64,000 bases of DNA from Natrinema salsiterrestre. GTDB taxonomy: Archaea > Halobacteriota > Halobacteria > Halobacteriales > Natrialbaceae. Within the stretch, counting starts at the first letter, position 1, and each line of letters starts with the position of its first letter. The stretch spans positions 248,001 through 312,000 of the forward strand of contig NZ_JAMQOT010000002.1 in NCBI RefSeq assembly GCF_029502005.1, in the 5' to 3' direction. The notes beneath the pieces are model-generated. The model was not told where the DNA came from. It did not search any database and saw nothing but the letters and a program-made list of their open reading frames with translations. Position numbers and translations under genes: made by a program. Positions 1-8,773 of this stretch are shown here, piece after piece.

Positions 1-2
1 CC

Positions 3-491
3 TCGACGGATCCGAAGCACAAGGAGCTCGGCGAGGCGCTGGGCGGCGGACTCAGAGACGCCGGCCACGGCGCGCTCGTCGTCTCGAAACCGGAATCGGC
101 GTTCCTCGAGCGGTCCGTCACCGGCTCCGAGCGCGACTACTCGGTGTTCGTCGGCGAGATCACCGGGACCCCCGATCCGGACTCGCACCTCTATCCGACG
201 TTCCACGAGAACATGGCGGGGGTAACGAACGGCACCTTCTACCGCGAGGACGCCGTCATGGAGCGGCTCGCGGCGGCTCGCGAGACCGAGGACCGCGAGC
301 GGCGACGCCGGCTCTACGAGACCGCGATCGCGCGGCTGCTCGAGGACCGCGTGTGTCTGCCGATCTGCTCGTTCGAAAACAGCTTCGCCGTGGATGCGGA
401 CGTGCAGAACTTCCGCGTGCATCCGATCGCGGAGGTCAATCCGCGGCTCGCAGCGGGTGCCGACGTCGTCACGATGGGGTCGGAATCATGA
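3..491 (+). CDS. ABC transporter substrate-binding protein, C-terminal part
   Basis: This frame is open from the left edge, so the gene starts outside the window. The visible 162 residues match the C-terminal lobe of family 5 (peptide/nickel/oligopeptide) solute-binding proteins. They include the DPDSHLYPTFHE stretch, an RRRRLYETA helix like the one where the family usually has 'R..LY..AQ..L..D.P..P', and a terminal segment with hydrophobic strands. Such proteins sit outside the membrane and deliver peptides or similar solutes to an ABC permease. The stop overlaps the start of the permease-like gene at 488 (ATGA), so the two are probably co-transcribed. The substrate cannot be read from this fragment. 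No signal peptide is visible because the N-terminus is missing. Confidence 0.72.
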   Translation, partial: STDPKHKELGEALGGGLRDAGHGALVVSKPESAFLERSVTGSERDYSVFVGEITGTPDPDSHLYPTFHENMAGVTNGTFYREDAVMERLAAARETEDRERRRRLYETAIARLLEDRVCLPICSFENSFAVDADVQNFRVHPIAEVNPRLAAGADVVTMGSES

Positions 492-1879
492 GCGGAAGCG
501 GAAAGGGTGCGGGAGCGAACGGAACCGGTGGACACGGGAACGGAAGCGGAGATAACGGGGGCGGAGACGACGGCGGGTTCGGTGTCGGAACCGCGGTCGC
601 CCTCGGTGTCGGCGGGATCGTCGGCGGCGGCATCTACGCGGCGATCGGCATCGTCGTGGCCGCCGCGGGAATCCTGACGTGGTTCGCCTACAGTCTCGCG
701 ACCGTCGTCGTCCTCTGCTGTGCCTACTCGTACGTCAAGCTCAACGACGCGACCGACAGCGACGGCGGCTCGGTCACGTACATCGAGGAACTCACGGGGA
801 GATCGACGGCCGCCGGCGTCGTCGGCTGGACCCTGATCGTCGGTTACATCGGGACGATGGCGATGTACGCCTACGCGTTCGGCATGTACGGCCAGATGCT
901 GCTCGGCTTCGAGTACGTCTGGGGGCTGCCGATCCGGCAGTTCCTCTCGGTCGGCGTGCTCGCGATCTTCATCGGGTTGAACCTCCTCGGTGCGAGTTCG
1001 TCGGCCGCGGTCGAGCGGTATCTCGTGTTCGTCCAGGCCGGGATCATCGCCGTCTTCGGCCTGATCGGCCTGTGGTACGGCGCGGCGAACTACCAGCTAC
1101 GGCTCGGCTTCGCGGAACTCGGGCTCAACCCGATAATCGCCGCGTCGGTCGGATTCGTCTCCTTCGAGGGGTGGCAGCTGCTGTTCTACGATCAGGAGCA
1201 GTTCGACGACCCCGACGAGACGCTCGCGAAGGGCGTGTTCATTTCGATCCCGATCGCGGCGGCCGTCTACGTCCTCGTCGGGTTCGTGATCACGACGCTG
1301 TTGCCCGAAGAGGTGGTCGCCGCCCAGCCCGAACCGGCGCTGCTCTACGGCGCGCTACTCATCTCGAAGTGGCTCGCGCTGGCCGTCGGGCTCGCCGGAC
1401 TCATCTCGACGGCCAGCGCGATCAACTCGACGCTGTTCAGCGAGGCCATCTTCGCCAAGAACCTGATCAGCGACGATATCTTACCCCACGAGATGGGCGA
1501 TCCCGACGCCGACGCCGCCCCGAAACGGACCGTGATCGTCATCGGCGTGCTGACGGCCGCCTTCACCGTCCTCGGGAGCCTCGAGGCCGTCGTGGAGTTC
1601 GCCTCGCTGGCCTTTATCGTCGTCTTCGGCGCGATGAGCGCGCTCGCGTTGGGAGTGCGCGATGCCGACGGAGTCGACGTCAACCCGGTCCCGCCGCTGC
1701 TCGGCGCGATCGGGTCGGCCGCCTTCTTCGTCATGCTGACGTGGTATCTCTACTCGCAGCTTCCGGCCGTCTTCTGGCTCGTCGTCGTCATCGCGGCCGC
1801 CGTCTTCGCGATCGAAGCGCTGTACTTCAAGCGCCAGACGCTCTCGGAGGGGATTCGGCAGGTCGAAAAACGAGTCTGA
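488..1879 (+). CDS. APC-family amino acid permease
   Basis: 463-residue polytopic membrane protein. After a Gly/Asn-rich hydrophilic N-terminus of about 30 residues, the first helix carries GVGGIVGGGIYAAIG, the G(I/V)GxGI(Y/F) signature of helix 1 in the amino acid-polyamine-organocation (APC) superfamily. About 12 hydrophobic segments follow, and FEGWQLLFYDQEQFDDP resembles the conserved loop after TM6. The role is secondary transport of an amino acid or amine across the cytoplasmic membrane; specificity is unknown. I chose the ATG at 488 because it overlaps the upstream stop as ATGA and directly precedes the Gly-rich tail; an upstream open frame exists but is opposite to normal codon use. 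The gene ends 2 nt before the stop of convergent topA. Confidence 0.85.
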   Translation: MSGSGKGAGANGTGGHGNGSGDNGGGDDGGFGVGTAVALGVGGIVGGGIYAAIGIVVAAAGILTWFAYSLATVVVLCCAYSYVKLNDATDSDGGSVTYIEELTGRSTAAGVVGWTLIVGYIGTMAMYAYAFGMYGQMLLGFEYVWGLPIRQFLSVGVLAIFIGLNLLGASSSAAVERYLVFVQAGIIAVFGLIGLWYGAANYQLRLGFAELGLNPIIAASVGFVSFEGWQLLFYDQEQFDDPDETLAKGVFISIPIAAAVYVLVGFVITTLLPEEVVAAQPEPALLYGALLISKWLALAVGLAGLISTASAINSTLFSEAIFAKNLISDDILPHEMGDPDADAAPKRTVIVIGVLTAAFTVLGSLEAVVEFASLAFIVVFGAMSALALGVRDADGVDVNPVPPLLGAIGSAAFFVMLTWYLYSQLPAVFWLVVVIAAAVFAIEALYFKRQTLSEGIRQVEKRV

Positions 1880-1881
1880 GC

Positions 1882-4362
1882 CTACGCCTTCGCCTGCCAG
1901 CTCCGGATCCGATCCGCGCTGACGCCCTCGACGTCCGACGCGATCGCGTCCGGATCGGCCTCGGTCAGGTCGTCGAGATCTTCGATCCCCGCGTCGGCGA
2001 GCTTCTCGACGGTCTTCGCACCGACGCCCTCGAGCGCCTCGAGATCGGAGCCCGTCTCGCTCTCGCGGGCCTGGAACTCCTGATAGTTACAGATCGGGCA
2101 GCCCAGTTCCCAGGGTTCGTCGCCGCTGTGGACGACGATCTCGGGGAGCTCGTGTTCCTCGCAGTGCTCGTCGGTGACCTCGATATCGCCCCGTCGGGGC
2201 AGGGGCAGCGAGTACTCGCAGTCCGGGTAGCGCGTACAGCCGACGAGTCGCGACCCGCTCTGGAGGGTCTTGACGGCCAGTTCGCCGCCGTGCTCGTCTC
2301 CACAGTCCGGACACTCGCCCAGCACCGGCCCCTCGCCGGCGTCTTCGGCCTTACAGAGCGGGCAGCCGTGGACGAACGTCTGCCGACCCGCGAGCATCTT
2401 GACCTCGTTGAGGCCGTGGTCCTCGCACTCCTCCTCGAGGATGAGCGGCTTGCCGGTCGAGGGCAGCGGCAGGGTGTTCTCGCAGTCGGGGTAGCCGTCA
2501 CAGCCGATGAAGTACGAGCCGTGGCGGCTCCGGCGCACGAGCAGGTCCTCGCCGCACTCGGGACAGGGGCCGAGTCGCTTGTCGTCCTTGAGCGACTTGC
2601 GGAGGTGATCGCCGATCTCGTCCCGGGAGTCGCCGAGGTTCGCGAAGATATCCTCGAGCATCTCGCGGGAGTCGTCGGTCACGTCGTCCAGCGTCGCCTC
2701 GCCGCTCGCGATGGCGTCCATGTCGGCCTCGAGCTGGGCCGTCATCTCCTCGCTGACGATCCGATCGGCGTAGTCCTCGGCGGCCTCGACGACGGCCATG
2801 GCCAGCCGCGTCGGACGCGGGGGATCGCTCTCGACGTAGCCCCGATCGTAGAGCTTCTCGAGGATGTCGTGGCGGGTCGACTTCGTCCCGATCCCCAGGT
2901 CCTCCATGGTCTCGATGAGCCGCGACTGGCCGTACCGGCGGGGCGGCTGTGTCTCCTTGGCCTCGAGTTCGACGTCGGAGAGGGCGAGTTCCTCGCCCTC
3001 GTCGACGTCCGGCACGTAGTTCTCCGTCGTGGAGAAGTAGGGGTAGACGTCGTGGTAGCCGGCCTCGACGAGGCGCTTGCCGTTGGATTTGAGCCGGTAG
3101 TCGTCGACCTCGGCGACGACCTTGAGGTGTTCCCAGACCGCGGCGTCGGCGACCGTCGCGTAGAACCGGCGCACGACGAGTTCGTAGATCTCCCACTCGT
3201 CGTCGCTGATATCGCCGCGGGAGGGGATCTCGCCCGTCGGGTGAATCGGCGGGTGGTCGGTCGTCTCCTCGTCGCCCTCCGTCGGGACGATCTCGTCGGC
3301 CTCGAGCAGCGACTCGGCGGAGTCGCCCAGCGTCGGATGGTCGACGAACTCGCCGAGGAGTTCCTCGGGGTCGAGGTCGTCGGGGTAGACGGTGTTGTCC
3401 GTCCGCGGGTAGGTCATGTAGCCGGCGGTGTAGAGGTCCTCGGCGATCGACATCGCCCGCTTGGCCGAGTAGCCGATCGCGCTCGCCGCGCGGATGAACT
3501 GGGTCGTGTTGAACGGCGTCGGGGGCGAGTCGGTGCGGGTTCGCCGGTTGACGTCCACGACGGTCGCGGCGTCGCGATCCGCGAGGGTCTCGTAGACCTC
3601 GTCGGCGGTGGCTTCGTCCCAGACGCGTTCGGCCTCGTTGTCGTCCTCGTCGCGGTAGAAGTACTGGGCCTCGAAGCTCGTCTCGTCTTTTTGCAGATTC
3701 GCAAAGAGTTCCCAGTAGTCCTCCGGATCGAACGCCTCGATCTCGCGTTCTCGGTCGACGATCAGCTTCAGCGTCGGCGACTGCACCCGGCCGACGGAGA
3801 TGAAATCGTTGCCCAGCTGGCCGGCCGACAGCGAGAGGAATCGCGTGAGCGCGGCCCCCCAGATGAGGTCGATGATCTGGCGCGCCTCGCCGGCGGCGGC
3901 CAGATCGAAGTCGAGCTCGTCTGGTTCGTCGAAGGCGCTCTGGACCTCGTTTTCCGTGATCGAGGAGAACCGAACGCGACGGATCGGCACGTCCTCGTCG
4001 ACGTTCCGGACGATGTCGTACGCTTCCTTCCCGATCAGTTCCCCCTCGCGGTCGTAGTCCGTCGCGATCGTCACGCGCTGGGCGCGCCGGGACAGCAAAC
4101 GCAGCGTCGCGACGATGTTCTCCTTCGTCGCCGTCTTCTCGACGCTCGCGTCGATCAACTCGACCGGTTCGACGTCCCGCCAGTCGGAGTACTCCGAGGG
4201 GAAGTCCACGCCCACGACGTGGCCCGACAGCCCCACGCAGCGCTTGCCGCCCCACTCGTAGACGTTGACTCCGTTTTCGCGACTCGAGTCGTAGGTCCCG
4301 CCGCTCAGGATGTCGGCGATCCGGCGGGCCGCGTTGTCCTTCTCCGTGATTATCAGCTCCAC
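1882..4362 (-). CDS. topA: DNA topoisomerase I (type IA)
   Basis: 826 residues. The Toprim domain comes first (TEKDN near residue 6, DYDREGE at 102-108), then the type IA cleavage domain with the active-site tyrosine in GYMTYPRTDNT (Tyr318). The C-terminal third holds several four-cysteine zinc ribbons (CPECGEDLL...CDGYPDCENTLPLP from about 607, then two or three more, including CPDCGDE and CPICNYQE). The last 50 residues form a helix-hairpin-helix segment (LEGVGAKTVEKLADAGI). The enzyme relaxes negative supercoils by cutting one strand through a 5'-phosphotyrosine. Length and domain order fit archaeal TopA, and all catalytic motifs are intact. It is convergent with the permease and separated from the next minus-strand gene by 170 nt, in which I see no gene. 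Confidence 0.96.
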   Translation of the reverse strand: MELIITEKDNAARRIADILSGGTYDSSRENGVNVYEWGGKRCVGLSGHVVGVDFPSEYSDWRDVEPVELIDASVEKTATKENIVATLRLLSRRAQRVTIATDYDREGELIGKEAYDIVRNVDEDVPIRRVRFSSITENEVQSAFDEPDELDFDLAAAGEARQIIDLIWGAALTRFLSLSAGQLGNDFISVGRVQSPTLKLIVDREREIEAFDPEDYWELFANLQKDETSFEAQYFYRDEDDNEAERVWDEATADEVYETLADRDAATVVDVNRRTRTDSPPTPFNTTQFIRAASAIGYSAKRAMSIAEDLYTAGYMTYPRTDNTVYPDDLDPEELLGEFVDHPTLGDSAESLLEADEIVPTEGDEETTDHPPIHPTGEIPSRGDISDDEWEIYELVVRRFYATVADAAVWEHLKVVAEVDDYRLKSNGKRLVEAGYHDVYPYFSTTENYVPDVDEGEELALSDVELEAKETQPPRRYGQSRLIETMEDLGIGTKSTRHDILEKLYDRGYVESDPPRPTRLAMAVVEAAEDYADRIVSEEMTAQLEADMDAIASGEATLDDVTDDSREMLEDIFANLGDSRDEIGDHLRKSLKDDKRLGPCPECGEDLLVRRSRHGSYFIGCDGYPDCENTLPLPSTGKPLILEEECEDHGLNEVKMLAGRQTFVHGCPLCKAEDAGEGPVLGECPDCGDEHGGELAVKTLQSGSRLVGCTRYPDCEYSLPLPRRGDIEVTDEHCEEHELPEIVVHSGDEPWELGCPICNYQEFQARESETGSDLEALEGVGAKTVEKLADAGIEDLDDLTEADPDAIASDVEGVSADRIRSWQAKA

Positions 4363-4532
4363 CGCGGCTCACCCCCTCGAGCGAGTGCTGCCGGTGGCAG
4401 CGGACGAGTGTCGGTCATCGTGGCTCGTTACGATTGAGCGTTTGATAACGCTTTCGCCAAAACCGACCGACAGCGCGGGTGTGCGTGCGGTCGCGGGCTC
4501 GCGCAGGCGACGCGCGTGTTCGTCCGTGAGTG

Positions 4533-5879
4533 CTACGACTGCCGCAGCGTCTCGAGCGCCCGCGGCCAGTACTCGGCGTCGGCCTCCGCGTACCCTGCCG
4601 GCGTTCCGCCCATCACGTACTGCTCTGATTCCGCCCGATTGGCGGTCGGGACGTAGGGGTAGTGAATCGCGTGGCCCGCATCTTCGAAGATCAGATGGTC
4701 GTACTCGTGTTCGAAATCGCGTGCCTCGAGGCGATCGATCGCTAGTGACGACAGTTCGGCGGCGTTCCACAGCCTGTCGTCTCCCCCGGAAACGAGCAAC
4801 ACGGGGGCGTCGGTTTTCTCGACGGGAATCGTCGCCTCGTCGATTCGATCCTCGGATGCGGCTTCGAGCGATGCCGCGAACCCGGGTTCGTGTTCGTAAG
4901 GGCGCTGTTGATCCCAGACGGACGGATCGTCGACTTGCGGGACGTACGAAACTGGCTCCCCGTCGAGCGTCCAGGTGGATCTGGGGGCGGAGTCCGTCTC
5001 CGAATACCCTTGCCAGGCGACGCCGCTCGCGCTGATGCCGACGACGGCGCCGATCGAATCGAACTGGCTCCCCGCCAGCAACGCGAGTTCCCCGCCTCTC
5101 GACGAGCCGATGAGACCGACACGCGAGCCGGTGACTCGATCGCGCTCGAGGAGCCACGTCGCCGCCTCGTCGACGATTTCGGCCGGGACCTCGACGAGTT
5201 CCTCCGGCACTCCCTCGGTGCCGAAATACTGGAGCGCGAGGGCGACGAACCCGTTCGCCGCGAGCAACTGTGCCATCCCGAGCCAGGGTTCGCCGCCGGA
5301 TCCGTGCAACACGACGACGGCGGGTGTGGGGTCCGTCCCCGTCGGTTTGAAGACTCGTCCGGCGAGTCGGCCGTCGTCGACGACGCTCGAGCTAACGTAG
5401 GGGCTACTGAAGGGACGCGTGATCGTGGTCGAACCGACGACGTCCCCGTCGGCGATCACCTCCACCGAGAGCTGTTCTTCCGATGGAGAAACGTATATGC
5501 TGGAACCGCCGTTTGCTGGTTCCATGCGCTGGATCAACCGCATGGTATCGGCCACGTCGTAATCGCCCGCAGTCGGGGCGTCGGCGTCGAGGTCGATCGT
5601 CCCATCGGTTACCTCGTAGGTCACACTCGCAGACCAGGATACACTGCGGCGGTCCTCAGCTGTCGCAGCGATTTCGACGGTCCCCGTCGGGAGTCCCTCG
5701 ATCTCGAGAGTGAACGACTCGTCGATCGGGACGCTATCGGGATGGTGGAACGTCAGCTCGGGATCGTCGGTCTGCACGGTCTCCATGCAGCCGCCGACCG
5801 ATGCTGTAATGCCGGTCCCGAGCGCCTCGAGAGCGCGTCTCCGGGATATTTTCGCCCCCGCATAGTTTCTGTTTGACAT
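4533..5879 (-). CDS. Tat-exported BAAT-family (acyl-CoA thioester hydrolase fold) lipoprotein
   Basis: 448 residues. The N-terminus has a twin-arginine motif (SRRRAL, residues 12-17), a hydrophobic stretch, and a lipobox-like TASVGGC with Cys31, suggesting a Tat-exported lipoprotein. Residues about 40-160 look like the immunoglobulin-like N-terminal domain of BAAT/acyl-CoA thioester hydrolases. The rest is an alpha/beta hydrolase with nucleophile elbow GSSRGG (Ser260), a VSGGDDRLW acid loop and EDAGHAIHYPY supplying the histidine. The family conjugates or hydrolyses acyl thioesters. Since CoA is not expected outside the cell, an extracellular esterase or dienelactone-hydrolase-like role is possible. 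The ATG at 5879 places the Tat motif at the correct distance. It is divergent from the MATE gene. Confidence 0.82.
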   Translation of the reverse strand: MSNRNYAGAKISRRRALEALGTGITASVGGCMETVQTDDPELTFHHPDSVPIDESFTLEIEGLPTGTVEIAATAEDRRSVSWSASVTYEVTDGTIDLDADAPTAGDYDVADTMRLIQRMEPANGGSSIYVSPSEEQLSVEVIADGDVVGSTTITRPFSSPYVSSSVVDDGRLAGRVFKPTGTDPTPAVVVLHGSGGEPWLGMAQLLAANGFVALALQYFGTEGVPEELVEVPAEIVDEAATWLLERDRVTGSRVGLIGSSRGGELALLAGSQFDSIGAVVGISASGVAWQGYSETDSAPRSTWTLDGEPVSYVPQVDDPSVWDQQRPYEHEPGFAASLEAASEDRIDEATIPVEKTDAPVLLVSGGDDRLWNAAELSSLAIDRLEARDFEHEYDHLIFEDAGHAIHYPYVPTANRAESEQYVMGGTPAGYAEADAEYWPRALETLRQS

Positions 5880-5948
5880 TTTTCACAGAATCTATTATGA
5901 AGTATACAGGCCATAATATTTGTGCATTGATCTTCGTAACATGGCTGA

Positions 5949-5958
5949 AATACGTATT
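5949..5958. promoter_or_regulatory. Perfect palindrome AATACGTATT upstream of the BAAT-like gene
   Basis: A 10-bp self-complementary site lies 70 nt before the start codon at 5879, in an AT-rich stretch of the 231-nt divergent intergenic region. Related AATAC..GTATT palindromes occur at 26709, 28811 and 35112. A regulator-binding role is inferred from position and symmetry only. Confidence 0.35.
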
Positions 5959-6070
5959 ATTACACCTATTACGGGGTGAAGTCGACGGATAATCGCTTCA
6001 GGCATGCAGCTCGATATTTCCATCGAGACCCGTGATCACGAGCCGGCAACCCGCGCCCGTGAGCCGAGGC

Positions 6071-6078
6071 CTTTTACC
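6071..6078 (+). promoter_or_regulatory. TATA-like box for the MATE gene
   Basis: CTTTTACC stands 33-40 nt before the GTG at 6111, which would put the transcript start about 6100-6104, inside or beyond the out-of-frame ATG at 6098. This supports GTG 6111 as the start of the exporter. Confidence 0.4.
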
Positions 6079-6110
6079 ACGCCCCGGCGAGGCTCCGATG
6101 AGAGCCTTTC

Positions 6111-7613
6111 GTGACAACGACGGATCAGGATCGCTCGCGCGTCGACATGACGACGGGGGCGATTTCCCCCAAGCTCCTCCACCTCGCGTGGCCGCTCGTT
6201 CTGGGGAACCTCCTCCAGACCGTCTACAACCTCGCCGATATGTTCTGGGTCGGCCGCGTGAGCAGCGACGCCGTCGCCGCCGTCTCGCTGATGTTCCCGC
6301 TCTCGTGGCTGTTCGTTTCGACCGCGATGGGAATCACCGCCGCCACCATCGCGCTGGTCTCCCAGTACGTCGGCGCGGGCGACGATCGAACCGCCGATCG
6401 CGTCGTCGCCCAGACGATCCTGCTGACGCTGTCCGTCTCGAGCGTCCTCGCCGTCCTCGGCTACGCCGCCCGGCGACCGCTGCTCACCCTGATCGGTGCT
6501 CGCGGACAAGTGTTCGTCGAGGCGCTCGCCTACATCGAGGTCATCTTCCTCGCCTTGCCCTTTACCTTCCTCTTCTTCGCCTTTCGGGCCTCGCTGCAGG
6601 GCGCGGGCGACACGAAGACGGCGATGTGGCTCGTGTTCGTTTCGGCGGGACTGAACGTCGTATTCGATCCGTTCCTCGTCCTCGGCTGGGGGCCGTTTCC
6701 CGCGATGGGGACGCGAGGAGCGGCCATCGCGACGTTTTTCTCCCGCGGGCTCGCGACCGCCGCGGGGATCGCCATCCTGTTAGACGGCGGGTTCGGCGTT
6801 CGGCTCCGACCCGGTGATCTCAAGCCGGACCTCGAGCTCCTGAAGCGACTGGTCGACGTCGGGTATCCGGCCACGTTCGACGGCTGGGCCCGGAGCTTCG
6901 CGGCAGTAGCGATGGCCGGATTCGTCGCCCGCTTCGGGGCCGCACCCACCGCGGCGTACGGGATCGGCATCCGGCTCATGTCGGTAACCTGGGCCGTCGC
7001 GGGGGCCGTCGGGCAGGCGACCGCGACCGGCGTCGGGCAGAACCTCGGCGCAAAGACGCCCGAGCGGGCCGCCGCGGTCGCGCGAACCGCCACCGCGGCA
7101 ACGATGGTGTTCATCTTCGCCGTCGCGGCCGTCCTGTTCGCGTTCCCCGCAGGGGCCATGCGGATATTCGTCACTGATCCCGCCGTCGTTACCGAGGGCA
7201 TCGTCTTCCTCCGGATTACTGCCCCCTTCTGGGCGCTGTTCGCCGGCGTGATGGTCATTCAGGGAGCGTTCCGCGGAGCCGGAAACACCCGCGAGGCGAT
7301 GGTCCTCTCCATCCTCTCGCGGTGGGTCTTCCGGATCCCGCTCGTCGTCGTCCTCGCCTTCTCGTGGTCCGTGACGATTCCCGGTACCGGCGTGACGGTC
7401 GCCGCCCTCGAGTGGGGCATCGAGGGAATCTGGTGGGCCTTCGCGGTCGGCATGATCGCGGCCTTCGTCGTCGCCGTCAGCTGGTTCCGCCTCGGAACCT
7501 GGACGGAGGGCGTCATCGACGAGGGGAGAGGGGAGACTCCCGGCGACGGTGACGGTGCGCGAGCAGGGCCGGCGTCCGGCACCGAGAGCGAGACGGATTT
7601 CGTCGACGACTGA
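6111..7613 (+). CDS. MATE-family multidrug/cation antiporter
   Basis: 500 residues with about 12 hydrophobic segments in two related halves. The start of TM1 (LAWPLVLGNLLQTVYNLADMFWVGR) and the corresponding point of the second half (VGYPATFDGWARSFAAVAMAGFVARFG) match the MATE/DinF pattern, in which this motif begins each bundle; FRASLQGAGDT and FRGAGNTREAM are the paired conserved loops. The protein exports organic cations or metabolites in exchange for Na+ or H+ in the cytoplasmic membrane. The start is GTG, supported by a TATA-like box 33-40 nt upstream. The C-terminal 40 residues are acidic and disordered, as is common in haloarchaea. It stands alone as a transcription unit; the substrate is unknown. 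Confidence 0.9.
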   Translation: MTTTDQDRSRVDMTTGAISPKLLHLAWPLVLGNLLQTVYNLADMFWVGRVSSDAVAAVSLMFPLSWLFVSTAMGITAATIALVSQYVGAGDDRTADRVVAQTILLTLSVSSVLAVLGYAARRPLLTLIGARGQVFVEALAYIEVIFLALPFTFLFFAFRASLQGAGDTKTAMWLVFVSAGLNVVFDPFLVLGWGPFPAMGTRGAAIATFFSRGLATAAGIAILLDGGFGVRLRPGDLKPDLELLKRLVDVGYPATFDGWARSFAAVAMAGFVARFGAAPTAAYGIGIRLMSVTWAVAGAVGQATATGVGQNLGAKTPERAAAVARTATAATMVFIFAVAAVLFAFPAGAMRIFVTDPAVVTEGIVFLRITAPFWALFAGVMVIQGAFRGAGNTREAMVLSILSRWVFRIPLVVVLAFSWSVTIPGTGVTVAALEWGIEGIWWAFAVGMIAAFVVAVSWFRLGTWTEGVIDEGRGETPGDGDGARAGPASGTESETDFVDD

Positions 7614-7743
7614 GGCCTCGAGTCGGGCGCCGGACGGCGACACCTCGAGTCACCGACGACGGCCCGTCGTTTCTCTTTTCAAACCTATTTCTCCGCGAGA
7701 ACCCAATGAAAGTTGATTACATCTCCGATATCGGCGACGATAG

Positions 7744-7750
7744 ACTTAAC
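7744..7750 (+). promoter_or_regulatory. TATA-like box of thi4
   Basis: ACTTAAC lies 27-33 nt before the ATG at 7777, so the mRNA is probably leaderless or nearly so. That leaves no room for a TPP riboswitch in a leader, and fits control at the promoter by a DNA-binding protein such as the ThiR encoded at 19276-20190. Confidence 0.45.
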
Positions 7751-7776
7751 ACTACTCAGTAATACCACCTAGTTGT

Positions 7777-8706
7777 ATGAGCGAATTCGAGCAGTTCAGT
7801 CAGGTCGGCGAAGCGGACGTGACCCGTGCGATCGGACAGGAGTGGACCGAGGAGTTCATGGACTTCTCGGACTCGGACGTCATCATCGTAGGCGGTGGGC
7901 CCTCGGGACTGACGGCCGCGAAGGAACTCTCCGAGCGCGGTGTGAAAGTGATGGTCGTCGAGAAGAACAACTACCTCGGGGGCGGCTTCTGGCTCGGTGG
8001 CTTCCTGATGAACAAGGTCACGGTTCGCGACCCCGCCCAGCAGGTCCTCGACGAACTCGAGGTGGACTACAAACAGTCCCAGGACAGCGAGGGACTCTAC
8101 GTCGCGAACGGGCCCGAGGCCTGTTCAGGCCTCATCAAGGCCGCCTGCGACGCGGGCGCGAAGATGCAGAACATGACCGAGTTCACGGACATCGTCATCC
8201 GCGAGGACCACCGCGTCGGCGGCATCGTCATGAACTGGACGCCGGTCCACGCGCTGCCCCGCGAGATCACCTGCGTCGACCCGATCGCCGTCGAGGCGGA
8301 TCTGGTCATCGACGCGACCGGCCACGACGCGATGGCGGTCAAGAAGCTCGACGAGCGCGGCGTCCTCGACGCACCGGGTATTGCCGACGCCGAGGAGAAC
8401 GCGACCGGTATGGACCAGACCGATGCCGATACGTACGGCGCACCCGGCCACGACTCGCCCGGCCACGACTCCATGTGGGTCGGCAAGAGCGAGGACGCCG
8501 TCGTCGAACACACCGGTCTCGTCCACGACGGCCTCATCGCGACCGGGATGGCGACCGCCACCACCTACGGCCTGCCGCGCATGGGCCCCACCTTCGGTGC
8601 CATGCTCGTCTCCGGCAAGCGCGCCGCTCAGGTCGCCCTCGACGAACTCGAGGTCGACGCCGAGCCCGTCGAGTTGACCTCGCGGGCCGCGCCGGCCGAC
8701 GACTGA
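7777..8706 (+). CDS. thi4: Thiamine thiazole synthase (Thi4 family)
   Basis: 309 residues. A Rossmann FAD/NAD-binding motif (VGGGPSG, residues 38-44) is followed by the Thi4 signatures [36 protein letters not shown] and the C-terminal [15 protein letters not shown]. The enzyme makes the ADP-thiazole half of thiamine from NAD and glycine. Cys166 in REITCVDPI aligns with the cysteine that donates sulfur in yeast THI4 and in the Haloferax protein, whereas sulfide-dependent methanogen enzymes have histidine there. This one is therefore probably the single-turnover, self-sacrificing type (known for the family; not shown here). It is a single gene with a close TATA-like box. The putative thiamine repressor is 11.5 kb away. 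Confidence 0.93.
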   Translation: MSEFEQFSQVGEADVTRAIGQEWTEEFMDFSDSDVIIVGGGPSGLTAAKELSERGVKVMVVEKNNYLGGGFWLGGFLMNKVTVRDPAQQVLDELEVDYKQSQDSEGLYVANGPEACSGLIKAACDAGAKMQNMTEFTDIVIREDHRVGGIVMNWTPVHALPREITCVDPIAVEADLVIDATGHDAMAVKKLDERGVLDAPGIADAEENATGMDQTDADTYGAPGHDSPGHDSMWVGKSEDAVVEHTGLVHDGLIATGMATATTYGLPRMGPTFGAMLVSGKRAAQVALDELEVDAEPVELTSRAAPADD

Positions 8707-8773
8707 TCGGCCATCGGTCCGTCGACTCGCCGAAACCCATAGCGTTTTCGCGCCCCGGTGGCACCGCTCGGGT

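Noticed and set aside
679-4437. Very long open frame on the plus strand across the permease and topA
   Set aside because: Composition is Arg/Gly/Asp-rich nonsense, typical of antisense frames in GC-rich DNA; TopA on the other strand has all its motifs.
7614-7776. TPP riboswitch before thi4
   Set aside because: The TATA-like box is about 30 nt from the ATG, leaving no leader for a riboswitch, and I see no thi-box-like sequence.
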